This document shows, in pieces, positions 48,489 to 60,777 of a stretch of 64,000 nucleotides of DNA; the first letter of the stretch is position 1, and every line of letters begins with the position of its first letter. Location of the stretch: NCBI GenBank assembly GCA_023512835.1, contig CM042087.1, forward strand, positions 5,772,550 through 5,836,549, in the 5' to 3' direction. The notes below the pieces were generated by a model. The model was not told where the DNA came from. It saw nothing but the letters and a program-made list of their open reading frames with translations, and ran no database searches. This DNA is from Taxillus chinensis. Its lineage: Eukaryota > Streptophyta > Magnoliopsida > Santalales > Loranthaceae. A program made the position numbers and the translations under genes.

Positions 48489-49041
48489 GGCGGCTACGAC
48501 GACAAAAGAAACCAAAGAACCCTAAACTTAAGCCTGAACCCTTTTATATAGACATCAAAATGACGTAGTTTTGATTAAGTGAAACCTAGCATCAAAACGA
48601 CGTAGTTTTGATCGCACAAGCTACAACCTTTTCGCATCCGTATAAGATAAAATACTCATAATTCCAACATGGTCCTTTAGGAAAAGATGATTAGAATAAC
48701 AAAACCAAGGTAACGGTACAAAATATGGTCGCACGCCATAATGCACGTTATATCCCCATATGACGTGTAGCTCCAAATGATGTGAAATTCTACGCCAAGC
48801 TTTCTTGCATCATGTAGAAGGCAAGCATGCAATAAAAACCTTGCACGTCATAATGCCCCATATGACATGCACTCTATTTCTGCCTCCCTAGGCTGGCCTA
48901 TTTCGTCAAAAGTTCCCTATTTGGTAAATAAAATGATTTGCCTGAAGTCCATGAGTAGAAGTTTCCCAAAAACTAGAAAATTGCCACTCATAAGGCAAAA
49001 CTGTGACTAACTCCACACATCCCAAAACACGGGTCATTACA
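47242..49041 (-). repeat. Element B 5' LTR
   Basis: An 1,800-bp LTR with a pure CT microsatellite at about 48427-48484 and palindromes at 48554-48575 and 48591-48612. The gap between palindrome and TATA box is 3 bp instead of 11 (an 8-bp loss). Four CCCGGG minisatellite units lie at about 47805-47945. Confidence 0.9.
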
Positions 49042-50481
49042 GGTGCATCTTCCATTGTTTCGTTGTAGTGGGGTTATCTGTGTCTTGGTCTTCTACAATG
49101 ACAATGCCCTGCACTTCATTTACATTTGGATCTCCTTTCTGCATTCCATGGTTAGTCTCATCAAAAGAAACATGAATAAACTCTTCAACAACTTTGGTTC
49201 TTCTATTAAATACACGATAAGCCTTGCTAGTCATGGAGTATCCAACAAGATATCCATCATCTGATTTCGCATCAAACTTGTTCAAGTAATCCTTGCCATT
49301 GTTCAGAATGTAGCAAGTACACCCGAAGATCCTTAGGTGACCAATGTGTGGTCTCCTTCCCTTTCATAACTCATAGGGTGTTTTCATGGCTCATTTGTTA
49401 ATTAGAGTTCTGTTTTGTACATAACAAGCACTGGCAACACTTGACCCATAGGGATTTTGGGAATTGAGCTCCTATCAACATGGTTCTAGCCGCTTCAACT
49501 AATGTTCGATTCTTTCTTTCATCCACTCCATTTTGTTGTGGAGTTCTTGGTCTTGAGAAATTATCCTGGATACCATGTTCGGTATAAAACTCTAACATAT
49601 CGAGAAATTCAAATTCCTTGCCATGATCGTTGCGAATGCACTTAATAGAAAGATTCTTAACATTGGTGACCCAATTGAAGAGTTCAACAAGATTCTCAAA
49701 TGTTTCGCTTTTGTTTACGAGAAACATGACCCATGTGTATCTGGTATAATCATTTACTACTGCAAGAAAGTATCGTGCACCAGATAACGAGGATACATTG
49801 ATTGGTCCACATAGGTCCATGTGCGGAGTTCAAGTGGTTGTGTGATTGAGGTTTTATCTACACTCTTAAAGGAATGTTTAACCTAATGTTTAACCTGCTT
49901 ACCCAGCTGACAATCCCTACAAGGGTGTTCTTTCACATAAACATGCTTGGGTAAGCCCTCAACTAAATCAAGAGATTCCAGTTTAGACATAGTCTTAAAG
50001 TTTAAATGGCCAAATCTCTTGTGCCACAACCAACTAATGTCGGTGAAGATTTAGACAGAAAACAAATTGGTTTAGTAGATTGAGCATTACCAAAGACCAA
50101 CGTGTAGACATTGCCTTGTCTATGCCCATTTAGCTTCATCTCTTTAGAGACAGGGTCCATAACTATGGAGGTGTGTTTAGTGAACAAAACTTTATAACCT
50201 TTATCATACAATTGACTTATGCTCAACAGGTTATGTTTAAGACCTTGAACAACAGATACATTCTGAATTGAAACAGAACCATTAGAGAGAGTACCCTTAC
50301 CAACAATCTTACCCTTTTTGTTGTCCCCAAAAGTGACAGATGAAGCTGCAACCTCCCTTACTTCACTCAATAGTGAGGCATCATCTGTCATGTGCACAGA
50401 ACAGGCACTATCAAGATACCACTGGATGGAATTGATCTTTTGTTTTCGGTGGCTGCTTTCACAGTGCACTGTTCTGCACAA
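49042..50481 (-). pseudogene. Copia pol, protease and integrase part
   Basis: Upstream half of copia pol. Protease: WYLDSACSVHMTDD near 50425-50385, where the usual DSG reads DSA. The GAG-pre-integrase region follows (LLSISQLYDKGYKVLFT, then GHLNFKTM-like). Integrase core at 49820-49398: MDLCGP, DYTRYTWVMFL, RNDHGKEF and NGVDERKNR supply the D, D and E catalytic positions. The C-terminal part at 49285-49042 (FDAKSDDGYLVGYSMTSKAYRVFNRRT) ends at the insertion of B. Stops or shifts occur near 49398, 49820-50000 and 50002. Confidence 0.83.
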
Positions 50482-50488
50482 TGAGCAA

Positions 50489-52900
50489 CTAAGTCTTGGG
50501 GGCCCAATTAAGATTGGGCTTTGGGTAAGTGAAAGCTGCAGTTGACAATTTAGGTTTCCAATAAGAAGGGGCAGATATAACTTTCCATGCTAATTTAGGT
50601 GATCCATCATTAGATTTGTTAGCAGGATTGACCTTCAGACTTTCTGCACGTTTTCCTTCCTTATTGTTATCTTTGGCAGCTTTATTAGGCACAAATTTAA
50701 CAGTTTTCTTCACAGGTTTAGTCTTTATGTTCTTTAATGAGGTAACCTGTGTGTGTCTGGTTTTCTTCTTCTTCTTCCCATCAGAGTTATAAAATTGCAG
50801 ATTTTCCGAAATGTTTAACTGATTAATGTCTAACCTGATTTCTTTAACAACCTCATTCTTAAGATGCTCAGGATAGAATCTGCACTGATAGGAAAGGTGT
50901 CCTGCTTCACAGCAGATGGGACAGATGACAGGTTTGAGTTGGACACTATGCTTCAAGGGTTTGGTTGGAGTGTTAAGAGGTTTCCTAGGTTTTCCTTTAT
51001 ATCCTAGCCCATTCTTAACTCTACCACCAAGGACAAACTTAGGCTGGGAGAAAACAGCCTTGCTGGATGAACCAGTCTCATATGTAGTAGTAAACTTGCT
51101 TGTGTCTATCTCTGGAATTACTACACCCTTACCCTTGCATTGGGATGTAGTGGACAGGTTTCCTATAGGTTCAGCTTTTCGGTTCTATCTTAGCAACGGC
51201 TGCATCACTGTCCTGAGATGCAACAGTACCCTGATCTTTGAGTTCAGGTGTTACTAGTTTGGGTGGACTAGCAACAGCCATAGGTACCTCCTTTCCACAA
51301 TCAAGGAGTACACTGCCAACAGGAACAAAGCCAGCATGACATTTGGTCTGCACAGGGTAAGTCTGAGCCTTGGCTATTTGGTCTTCTGAGAAACCTAGAC
51401 CTAAGGCTAGACGTTTAACATCTGGAGTGGTTCTAAAGTGGGTTGCAATCTCAGCAGAGTCTTGCCACTTCTTACTGATTTGTTTTTCTTTCTCCAGTTC
51501 AGCTTTGGTTTCAGCTAGTTCCTTCTCAAGCCTATCGATGTCTTTATTAGCCATTTTCAATTGTCCAGCTTTGTCCAAAAGATCATCGTGTGTGCTTTTC
51601 AGCTCACTCACTTCAGCTCTTAATCTTCTCTCTATTCTTTCATAGTCATCTATAGAGTCTCTATATTCACATGAAAGCTGTTCCAGTTTAGAATAGTATC
51701 TTTCTTTGTCAGCTTTCATAGGGAGAAATTGTTCCTCTATTTCTTTAAGTGCTCTATAGGTGTCTTCATATTCAATATAGAGCTGTTCATAAGTTCTTAC
51801 CATGAGGGGAGGAGTGTGGTCAGCCATGAAGCAGATTAGACCTTTCTCTTTCTTCTCATCGTCAGAAGATTCCTCTTCCTCCTCAGTTTCACTGTTAAAC
51901 TTGTTGGTGACAAGAGCCTTCTTCCTCTTGTTATCCTTTCTTCTTGAAAAGCCTTTGGTCTTCTTCTTCTGCTCAGCTGCTTCCTTTTTCTCCCTCTTCA
52001 GCTTGTAACAGTCGGCAGCGAAGTGGCCGGGCTTGTTGCAGTGATAACACTGCAACTTCTCCTTATCCTTTCCCTTAGAAAAGGATGAGGATGACTGCAT
52101 TGCTTTTCTCCTGTAGTTCCCCTTCTCTTCAGCAGTTTCTTGATCAGAAATGCCACTTCTTCATCTGAGGCACTATCTGAAACAAGTTTATCAGCTTTAT
52201 CTTCTTCCTCTTTTGAAGATAGTTCCCTTGGTTTAGCAGCTGCCTTAAAGGCAACAAACTTCTCCTTTTTCTTGGAAGGATTCTCAAATGCCTCAAGTTC
52301 TTCCTTTTGCATTTCGAACATCTTGAGGTCCCCATATAATGCTTCCAAGGCACAGGTTTTCCATTCCTTCAGCTGACGGATGGCTGATGTCTTTATTAGA
52401 AGTCTCAAGGGTAGAGATCTCAGAAACTTATCATTCTTGTCCTTCTGAGAGATCTCAACATTATAAGTCTTCATCCGTTGAATTAGACCTGTGAACCTTT
52501 TATAGATACTGTCCAATGACTCCTTTGGTTCACAACTGAAGGCTTCATACTCCTGCTTAAGCATGGAGATCTTGTTGTCCTGTATTTGCTTATCTCCCTC
52601 GTAGATGAGACAGAGCTTGTCCTATACCTCTTTAGCAGTCTCAAGATCCTGCACATCTGTGAACATGTCATCATCGAGTGTAGAGAAAAGTATGGCTTTT
52701 CCCTTGAAGCAGAGCTTTACTTTCCTCTGCTCCACCTTAGACCAACTGTCTGGGTCTTTTGTCATTAACCGACCTCTCTGCATAATCTTTGGAGTGAAAG
52801 GTCCGTTCTTTATTGTTTCCCAGAGATACGTGTCGAGCATGTCTAGGTGTGCTCTCATTCTCGCTTTCCATTTGGAAAAATGTGTGGGTGTGCACATAGG
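50489..52900 (-). pseudogene. Copia gag with two zinc knuckles and a coiled coil
   Basis: Pieces in order: FSKWKARMRAHLDMLD (about 52880-52830, typical copia gag start region), a UBN2-type gag core at 52564-52140 (KESLDSIYKRFTGLIQRMKTY), a CCHC knuckle CYHCNKPGHFAADC (about 52060-52020), a long helical, probably coiled-coil stretch (about 51770-51440), and a second knuckle CPICCEAGHLSYQC (about 50920-50880) before the protease. A long Gag with extra coiled coil fits Sireviruses. A TAG stop near 52620 and frame changes near 52140 and 51170 break it. The start codon was not resolved; the open sequence extends upstream towards about 53075, with another stop near 52980. Confidence 0.78.
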
Positions 52901-53105
52901 TACTTGGGAGGATGAGCCAGGCAGAATGTCGTAGAAGTCTTCTTTTTCTTTCTTGTTGCTGCTGGTACTCGGTTCTTCCTACTCCTGGTCTCCAGTCGCT
53001 CCTTCTAGAGCACGACTGGCTTCAAGTTCCTCAATAAGAACTAGAGCTGCATTGCTTTGGAATCCATGTCAGCCTTTTAGGGATCTCTACAGAGTTGTAG
53101 AATGG
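52901..53105 (-). other. Copia leader and possible gag N terminus
   Basis: Short stretch between the primer site and recognisable gag. It could encode the first residues of Gag, but no unbroken start was found. Confidence 0.45.
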
Positions 53106-53118
53106 CTCTGATACCAAT
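53105..53118 (-). other. Copia primer-binding site
   Basis: On the minus strand the sequence after the 5' LTR reads ATTGGTATCAGAGCC, a match to the initiator-Met tRNA 3' end with a 2-bp gap from the LTR. Confidence 0.88.
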
Positions 53119-54715
53119 TGTAGGTGCCAAAGTGAGCTAGTGGGGGGGGGGGGGGGGGGTGAATAGACTTTCTTCGTTTGCGAAAGCTAGACTGTTAGCT
53201 GGATTTCGATTCTTCTATGGATAATTTTGATGGAAGTATTAATGGAGAAGATGACGATATGGACTATCGGTGATAAAGAGAGATATAATGAACTATCAGC
53301 CAAATCTGGGATGTGAGTAAATGCTCTATGCTTAATAGATCTAAGATGTGAAAGGAATGATCTGTGATAGTTCGGATTGTGGAAAGCAACACATAGATTA
53401 CACTTAATGCTTATGCTGGATCTTGAATAAGCAAGAAGATATGGTAGATTGAAAGATTTGATCTTGATCTTGGTTCAACATGGCGCACAGCACTTCGGAA
53501 ATATTCTCTCAGAGTCTCTCTCTCTATTGTTGGAACTTTTGTATTAGTTCTGCAAAAGATATTTCTTTTTAAAGTATGTCAGAACCATTATCTTGTGTTC
53601 TATGTGTTTCCTTCTTTTGAGAGAGAGATTAAGCTCTCGATATTTTTGTTAAGTGTGTGAGAGATATATTTTTAAGGTTAAAGTGCTCGTGCGATGTGTT
53701 GTCCATCTCGACAGACTGACTTCCCACCACTGAAAACGCGGAATGTCAGGGGATGGGTAGATCTGCTCTGATTTACAGATCAGATGCCCATATTGCGTAT
53801 TTGGCATGCAGTCGATCTTGGCCGTTCATTCGTGGATGGTAGTTGGCAGCAATTAATGTGTCATTAATTGCGCTCAATTGCTCGGGACGGCGCAGGCTTA
53901 CTATACAAACCCTAGCTGATGATATTGCTAAGTGAATATGTTTAGGGTTGTAAGTCTGCCTCGAAGGTAGATGCCTCGTGGGTTTGGTGACTCGAAGATT
54001 TTAGTTAGAACCTGTTGGAAGTGGTGAAAGTTTGCTTTAGGCTTTACAGTGTTTCTGCGAGGCTACGACTCATATCTTCGAGTCTCCGAGGCTAGAGCTC
54101 AGGTTGGATTAGTCTTTTGTGTTACTCTATTAACTGAAGTCTCCGACTCTGCGAGTCTACGACTCTACGAATGGCATTCAGAGTGACTTCTTCGTAGTTT
54201 GCCTAATCTACCTGTTCTTATAGCTACGAGTCTGCGACCCTAGCTCTGCGGGTCTATGACCTTTGGGTCTCTCAGTTTACTTTATTTAACTAAGTGGCTC
54301 TTTGACTCTACGAGTCGTCGACCTTCAAAATCTTCGACTCTACGAGTCTTCGACTTTACATTTCTTCCTTAGTCTTTCGTAGTTGTTCATGCACTGAGTT
54401 TCCGTATTCTACGGGTCTTCGACTCTACGGTTACGACCTTTTAGTTATTACTCTGCCTTCAAGATCTTCGAGTTCGTGATGTCTGACAAGTTCTTTGAAT
54501 TAGTCTGTGCTATCTACGACCCTCGAGTCTGCGACTCTACGACCGTTGAAACTACAGTTTCATTTTGTTTGCTAGTCTTTTTAATTTCTACTCTTCGACC
54601 TTCGACCTACAAGTCTATGAGTCCTATTTCCTTAACAGTGTTCTAGGGCTTCAATCCTACGACTCTTGAGTCTATGAGTCTACTGATGTTTTAATCTGTT
54701 AAGTGACTTAAGCGC
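53119..54715 (-). repeat. Copia 5' LTR, first segment
   Basis: Matches 3963 to about 5530, starting TGTAGGTGCC. A run of about 20 G lies at 53140-53159; the left LTR has a shorter, interrupted G run. It is cut at 54715 by element E, with AGCGC duplicated at 54711-54715 and 62574-62578. Confidence 0.9.
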
Positions 54716-55275
54716 TGTAAGGACCCGTACCTCGAGTTAGTCACGGTTTACCTTATGAGTAGTTTTTCTAGATTTTGACCTAGTGAATGGGCTCAAATGA
54801 ATTCACGTGCAAAAGGAAAGATGCTTAGAAAGATGTCCTCTATCTACCACAGAAGTTTCAGGCCAAACGGACGTGTATGTGAGGTGCACGTGAAATGGGT
54901 CCATTTCACGTGCAAGTGTGGTTGTCTTCTACATGATTCAAGGAGGCTAGGGGTGAAGTTTGAGCGCATTTGGAGTGCATTTGGAGTTGCACGTGAATTG
55001 GGGAATTCACGTTCAAATTGGCGTGCAGCCATATTTTTGCATGGTTCCCTTGGTTTTGACATTCTAATCATCTTTTCCCAAAGGACCATGTTGAAATTGT
55101 GACTATTTTGGTGTGTATGGATGTGGGAAGGTCATAGCTTGTTCCATCAAAACTACGTCGTTTTGATGCTGGGATTCACTCAATCAAAACTACGTCGTTT
55201 TGATGTTTTGTTGTCTATATAAGGAGGAGAAGCCCCTCTGTTTTAGGGTTAGGGTTTGTTGCTCCACCAGCCGTC

Positions 55276-55326
<51 letters not shown>

Positions 55327-56467
55327 AGGAGAGCTTCGGTGGCTGCCGGAGCGTCTTGCGTGGGTGGTCGGAGTCTTGCGTGGAAGCGGGAGCAGGGGAA
55401 CATACAAGGTAGGGGTTCTGTTCTTCCTAAATCCTCCTCTCGTCCTAGGGTTCTAAGGCGATTATAAAGTTATACCTGTTTATATATATATGTAATCCAT
55501 ATAAGTGTGATCTCCTATATGGATGTTGGCCTTCAATGGCAGTTTTGATGTATTCTGGTGTTGGATGGTGTGCATATTAAGTGTTCGATAAAATGCCTGT
55601 GTGGATATGTCTGTGTGAATATGCCTAGTATGTGTTTGATAATATGCCTGTGTAGCTGGGTTTGTGGGTTTGTGAATGTATGCATGTTAAGCGTTTGGTA
55701 AAATACCTGTGAGACTATGTATGTCAAGTGTTTGATTTTATGCCTGATGGGTCATGCGAACTAAGTGTTTGGTTTAATGCCTATGTGACCTTGTATCTTG
55801 TGTTTGTGGAACCCGGTGGCCTGGGAAGCCCGGGACTGGAAATGTTAGCCCGTGTGGCTAAGCCTATATGGCCGTGGATATGTTAGTCCGTGTTCTTGCT
55901 AAGCCTGAGAGGTCAGTGGATATGTTAGCCCGTGTGGCTAAGCCTGAGTGGTTGTCGATATGTCGGCCTATATGGCTAAGCCTGTATGGCGTGGATAGGT
56001 GTGTGCCTTGTGAATGTGGAATACGACTTGTTTACATTTTATTGTCACTACACCGCACCTGTACACACTCATGTAGACACTAAGAGCATGGGATGGGTTG
56101 GGGAGATATGATCCCTACTGAGTCGTGGTTGCTCACTCCTCCCTCTATGTTGTGTTTTCTTTCGGGAACATACAGGCGTTAGGTGGGACCCCAAGGTGGA
56201 AGACCTTATTTACTTTCTTGTCTACCATTTATGTTATTTTTATGGGAATCGATGTAACCCCAGGTGGGGATGGATTGAAAAGATGATCTTGTTGTAATAA
56301 AGACTGGTTTGGTTTGTGGATTGCTTTTATGAACTTTATTATCTTGAATGTGTTGTGGATGTTTAAAATGTTATATTCGGGGTTTGTATCCTAACCCCTT
56401 TGCCCTCCGTGTGGGTACAAGGGGAGTCACGTACCGGTTCCTCGGGTTGGAAATCCGGGGCGTGACA
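54716..56467 (+). repeat. Element E 5' LTR
   Basis: A 1,752-bp LTR with an imperfect G-box inverted repeat at 54987-55016, palindromes at 55146-55167 and 55183-55204, a TATA box at 55216-55224, a telobox-like motif at 55241-55258 and a pure GA tract at 55278-55322. It has one CCCGGG unit near 55806-55842, then a different 30-34 bp tandem repeat (GATATGTTAGCC...GGCTAAGCCT type) at about 55845-55990. Confidence 0.9.
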
Positions 56468-59400
56468 ATATGGTATCGAGCATGGTCTAGTTAGCCTAGG
56501 GTAGTGGGCGGATCTGGTTATCTTGAGTCCTTTGGAGGAGCCTGGAGGGACATGCCTGATCAACATGGTCCTCTTTGAGCCTCTAAGGTGTACTTGGGGT
56601 AGTCCGGACTGAGGTAGGGTTTGCATGCATTGGCATTAGGGCACTAGTTGCATTTGTTGTCTTTGTGTGATTGTGTGGGTAACCGGGATAAAGCATGTGA
56701 GAGAAAATATGAAGAACATGTTTTAATCAGTGCAACTCGATTAACTTTGATTTTATTACAACTTGAGTGTGTGTGCTTGTGGAATTGTTGTTTGTGCAAT
56801 GTGGTTTAATGAGAACCGAAATGTGTGCGGTGTGTGTAATTGCATGGATAGATGGTTTGAACGTGATAACATGGAAAAGAATTTGTGATGGAAAAGAATT
56901 TGTGGTATTGAAACTGAGTGCTTGTGAACGTGAAGCTTGTGAAATGTGAACTATTAATAAAATAAAATAATAATAATCAAGAAATAAATAAATAAATAAA
57001 TACATTAAATTAAATATGTAATAATGTTGGTGTTACGTGAATGATTGAGCATGTGATTTGTTTGGCATGGTGTGCAATAAACGAGGTTATGAGCGGTGCG
57101 ATGGAGTGTAAATTTGTATAGTCTGTGAAATTTGTTTGGTAAATTTGTAAATTTGTGTGGTAATAATGCGTGTTATAGCTTAAGCCGCTTAGTCGGTAGT
57201 GGTCTCGCGATTGTTGAGATCATTTAGTGTAAATCGGAGCGCTACCTTTTCGCTTAACCAATGTTTCTGGAAACTATAAGCCGTGCGACTATTGAGGTAA
57301 CGAGAGGAGGCCACGACCCAGGTTGGGCAAGTGAGAGAGCTGCAGGTGAAGGTGATAGACTAATCACGGCAAAGGTTAGTGTCTTGAGCTCGATTATTCC
57401 AGAGGTGAGGGATGCAATTCGACAACCGATCGGGAGCGAGGTACGCCGAGAGCTGTCAGCCCTCAACACTCCCGTTTGAGCCCCGTTTCCCAAAGGGTTG
57501 CGCTTGCTGTGGACAACCGGGACATTGGAAAAGAGAGTGTGCCAAGAAGCAGTACCGGTGTCGCCTCTGTGGAAAAGTAGGACGTCTTCGTACAATCTGT
57601 CTTGGTAGGACCGGGAGTGATGTTGGAGGACTAGCTAGTGAGGCCCGTAGAAGAGCAAGACAGAACTTCATTGGTGGTATCGTGCCCCTTTGGTGGGTTG
57701 TCGGTTGAGTCTCGTACTAGTTATGTGAGGCGGGGTGGACTTTATCATGTCACGTTTGAGGTAGCATTTCGAATGGATGTGGTTGGTGACCTGTTAGGAA
57801 ATAAATAAGTAAAAAGAGTAAATATAGATTCATAACGCTGGAAGAATAATGAGTAACTAATAAAAAAAATATGGGTGTTGATTTTATAAGTGAGTGATAT
57901 TCAATTTTGGCACATGTGGATAATCAAAGTAACCAAATCTTGTAGGCAACCTTTTTTCTAGTGGGAGGAAATTTAGACTGGCTAGCTAGTAGAGCTTGAG
58001 GTGTGAGGTGATGGCTTGTGGGTTGTTATGTGACCCCTCCTTGGCAACCTTGAGTAATAGAAATGTGTTTTTATGCGGATAGAGGTATGTGTTGGAATAC
58101 TACATGAAAGGGATATTCCTATGGTTACCTTTCCAAGTGTTGTGGTTGAAGGAGGAAAACACAGCTAGTATAGCCGCTCCTTGGGTCCATGAGGTGTTGA
58201 CTTGTTGGCTAGGGTGGTCGTTGCTAGTTCTTGATTAGTGATTATATAGATGTTATGGGTTCTCGGATGGCCAGCGGTAGCCATGTGTCGTGCTTATGGT
58301 GTGTCGAAAACACCGAGTAATGTAAAACAGATATGTTATGAAACCGGTTTGTGCATGTATGAATGTGCGGTGTTCTAGAATTGAACTAGCGGCTATGAGT
58401 GGGTTTTGAGGGTAATGCCCGGTGCATCAATTTGGTAAAAAGAGGTAAGCAAGTGAGATTTGGTAGGCCTTGTTCGAACTATCTTTCTCTAGGGGCGGAG
58501 GGTGTACTTTGGCATGGTAGGGCCATTCCTTTGATTCGTATCTTGTGGGAAGAAGGCTTAGAGGAGGAGAGAAGGTGTATGGCTGGTACGTTCTACTCGT
58601 CAGGTGTTTTGTGTTTCATTGCTTGTGTGCTGAAAAATGTGGTATTGTGTTGTTGTATGTGTTGCATCTGCGGTAAAGGCATATAGCGAGTTGCTACATG
58701 TGGGCGTTGTGACACATATGTGTAGAGGAGGATGAGGCGTGGTGTAGTGGCATATTAACGTGGTGTGGGGATGAAGAAAAGTGTTAGATGTGATGTTATT
58801 AATATTATTCCTTATTTGGTGTGATGTTTAATATTAAAGTGTTGATAAGCTAGGAAAAGGGTATTAGTGTTATTTATGAGTCGGTCGGCCATTTTTGCTT
58901 AAAAAGGGTATTAGTCTTACTCCCTGGGGAGAGATTTATGTCGGGCGGATATCACAAGGGTGTATGTTTTGGAGCGATGGTGGTAGGCGGGTGATCTATA
59001 TCTGTTCTCCTCGAAAACCTTTCATGTGTAGTATCACACGGTAAGTGAGATGGTTCACGCCATCAAGGTGTTGGTGTATTTGAGACTTTTGTTGGTGTAT
59101 CGAGATGGAACGCGATGGTTGGTATAGGGGAGTTGGTAGGCCATGAGGTGGAGTATGTCATAGAGGCAAAGAACTCCCTTGTGACTGTGAATGGCGACAC
59201 AGAGGGATCAATTGTCTTGTTGCAGGTGGGGGGATTTTTCCTGGTCGGAGAGAGAGCCGTGTTAATTATACTTCACCGATGTCGAGGGATAAGTTCCACT
59301 TCATTGCGTTTGGTGTTTGCCGACTCGGCAAGGCGTTAACACTTGGGGCATCTTGTACGCCTCGGTTAGTATGCAGGTTGTGGGACCTTAGTGGATACCT

Positions 59401-60777
59401 ATTTAACCGTGATCAAGGATACTAGCACGAAGTGTCCGAGAGGCGTTATAGTGTAGTGTTCTGGTTCCGTTCGGTTCCTGAGACTTCTTTTAGTCGATCC
59501 TCACGGTCGGTGACGGGTGATAGCCGGATGGTGGATTTTGGTCTTGCTATGGTTGTGTATGGTACCGCATTTGTTGTTTTGAGTTACTCCTTGGACTCCG
59601 TTGGGCGTCTTGTTGATCGTGACCGAATTGGTGGAGAGCAAACTTCATCCTGCTTGTAGTTGTGTCCTGGATTGTAAGTCATCTTGAGTTCCCTTTGGCA
59701 TTGGTTGGGTTCTGTTGTTGGATGTATCACTATAGAGTGAGGCGGTTTCAGGTGTGATGCAGTCTGCTTGTGGTGATATCCCCGTGTGGGACTGTGATTG
59801 TGGTTTGCATAATGCTTTTCTCTTGTTTGTTTGTGTTTCCTTGTGACCTCTTTGTGTTTGTTGTCAGGGTAAGGTCTACATATGGAGTGTGGCTGCGTTG
59901 TAAATTGTTGGTGTCCGTTGACATCAAATCTCGGTGGTGTCATTGTTAGGTATTTTACATTGTGGAGTGTTGGTCCTATTGTGACACGAGTAGGCGTCTA
60001 ACGCCGAGTACCCTGCTATGTCGATGTAGTGACTTGTCGTTCAATCATATGAGTTCTAGCGCATGGATACTTCATGCATAGGCTTATGGTGTTGGCCTTG
60101 TTCGGTTGTCGGGGTCTTAGCGACTACGGGGAGGTTTCTCGACCTCACTATTGTCGACTTGCTCACATGAGTTGTTGTCGGCACGCTAATTGGCCAAGCT
60201 CTAGTTCTGGTTGTGCTCCTAGGTGTTATGTGTTGCTTTGATCTTCTCGTGATGTTTACTCCTTGATTTTTATTTTCGGGGACGAAAAGTCCAAAGGTGG
60301 GAAGGTTGTGAGGACACTCCCTGCGGATGAGTTTGTATGATGTTGGTGAATGGGCGGTGGAACGTTAAACGTGTAGTAGTGTTTTGTTTGTGAGTTGTTC
60401 CTTGTGGTGGTGTTTATGATGTGAGTTGCTCTGTGACCTATGTGATCCGTTAAACGTGTTGGTGATGGGCGTATATGTCTTACACAGTATTAGTTGTGTA
60501 TGATTTGGTGTATTGTCTTTTAGACATATGTTCATATTTGTGATGTGTTTTGAGGTGTATTTGTGACACACATGCGGATATGTGTTATATACATTATTGT
60601 GATGCTTGTGGTTATGGATTATATGGTGGTACCTTGTTATGTCTTTGTTATGTCTTTGTGCGCGGTGTATGACCCATTTGGGTGTTGTGGCTCGTCGTGT
60701 GGCAAATGGGTAGCTTGAGTTTGTTTTCCTCGTATGTCATTTCTTTTCGAGGATGAAAAGTCTTAAGGGGGAGAGGA
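56468..60777 (+). pseudogene. Element E internal region (degenerate, chimeric)
   Basis: Starts with the primer site (TGGTATCGAGCATGG, one base short) and a leader like that of C up to about 56665. From about 56700 it departs from A-D. The only protein-like signals are a weak gag-like segment (EVRDAIRQPIGSEVRREL, about 57400-57460), a CCHC knuckle CACCGQPGHWKREC at about 57500-57541 followed by a second knuckle whose His is Arg (CRLCGKVGRLRTIC), and GRAIPLIRILWEEGLEEE at about 58520-58573, which resembles the chromodomain-side tail of the other elements. The last 400 bp (from about 60340) again matches C's 3' region and ends in a polypurine tract. Everything else shows no gene I recognise. Confidence 0.65.

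Larger units (their letters stand above)
21661..49041 (-). mobile_element. Element B: Ty3/gypsy chromovirus inserted in copia pol, itself interrupted by C
   Basis: Flanked by GGTGC at 21656-21660 and 49042-49046. Without C it would be about 9 kb. The left LTR is 21661-22729 plus 41081-41734, the internal region 41735-47241, and the right LTR 47242-49041. Coding is on the minus strand. Its LTRs are the most diverged from C, D and E and share the CGGGTCATTACA end with A. Confidence 0.9.

Noticed and set aside
53140..53159. G run of about 20 bases as a functional G-quadruplex
   Set aside because: A plain homopolymer next to an LTR end, shorter and interrupted in the other LTR; more likely slippage or a length error.
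55200..55460. Arg/Glu-rich (RERERE) and Leu/Ser-rich small open frames
   Set aside because: Generated by the GA/CT microsatellite of the LTR leaders (also 41111-41166, 48427-48484, 61340-61392).
59115..59339. Possible gene in the interior of element E
   Set aside because: Short, no domain recognised, surrounded by stops; could be a decayed protease region but I cannot support it.
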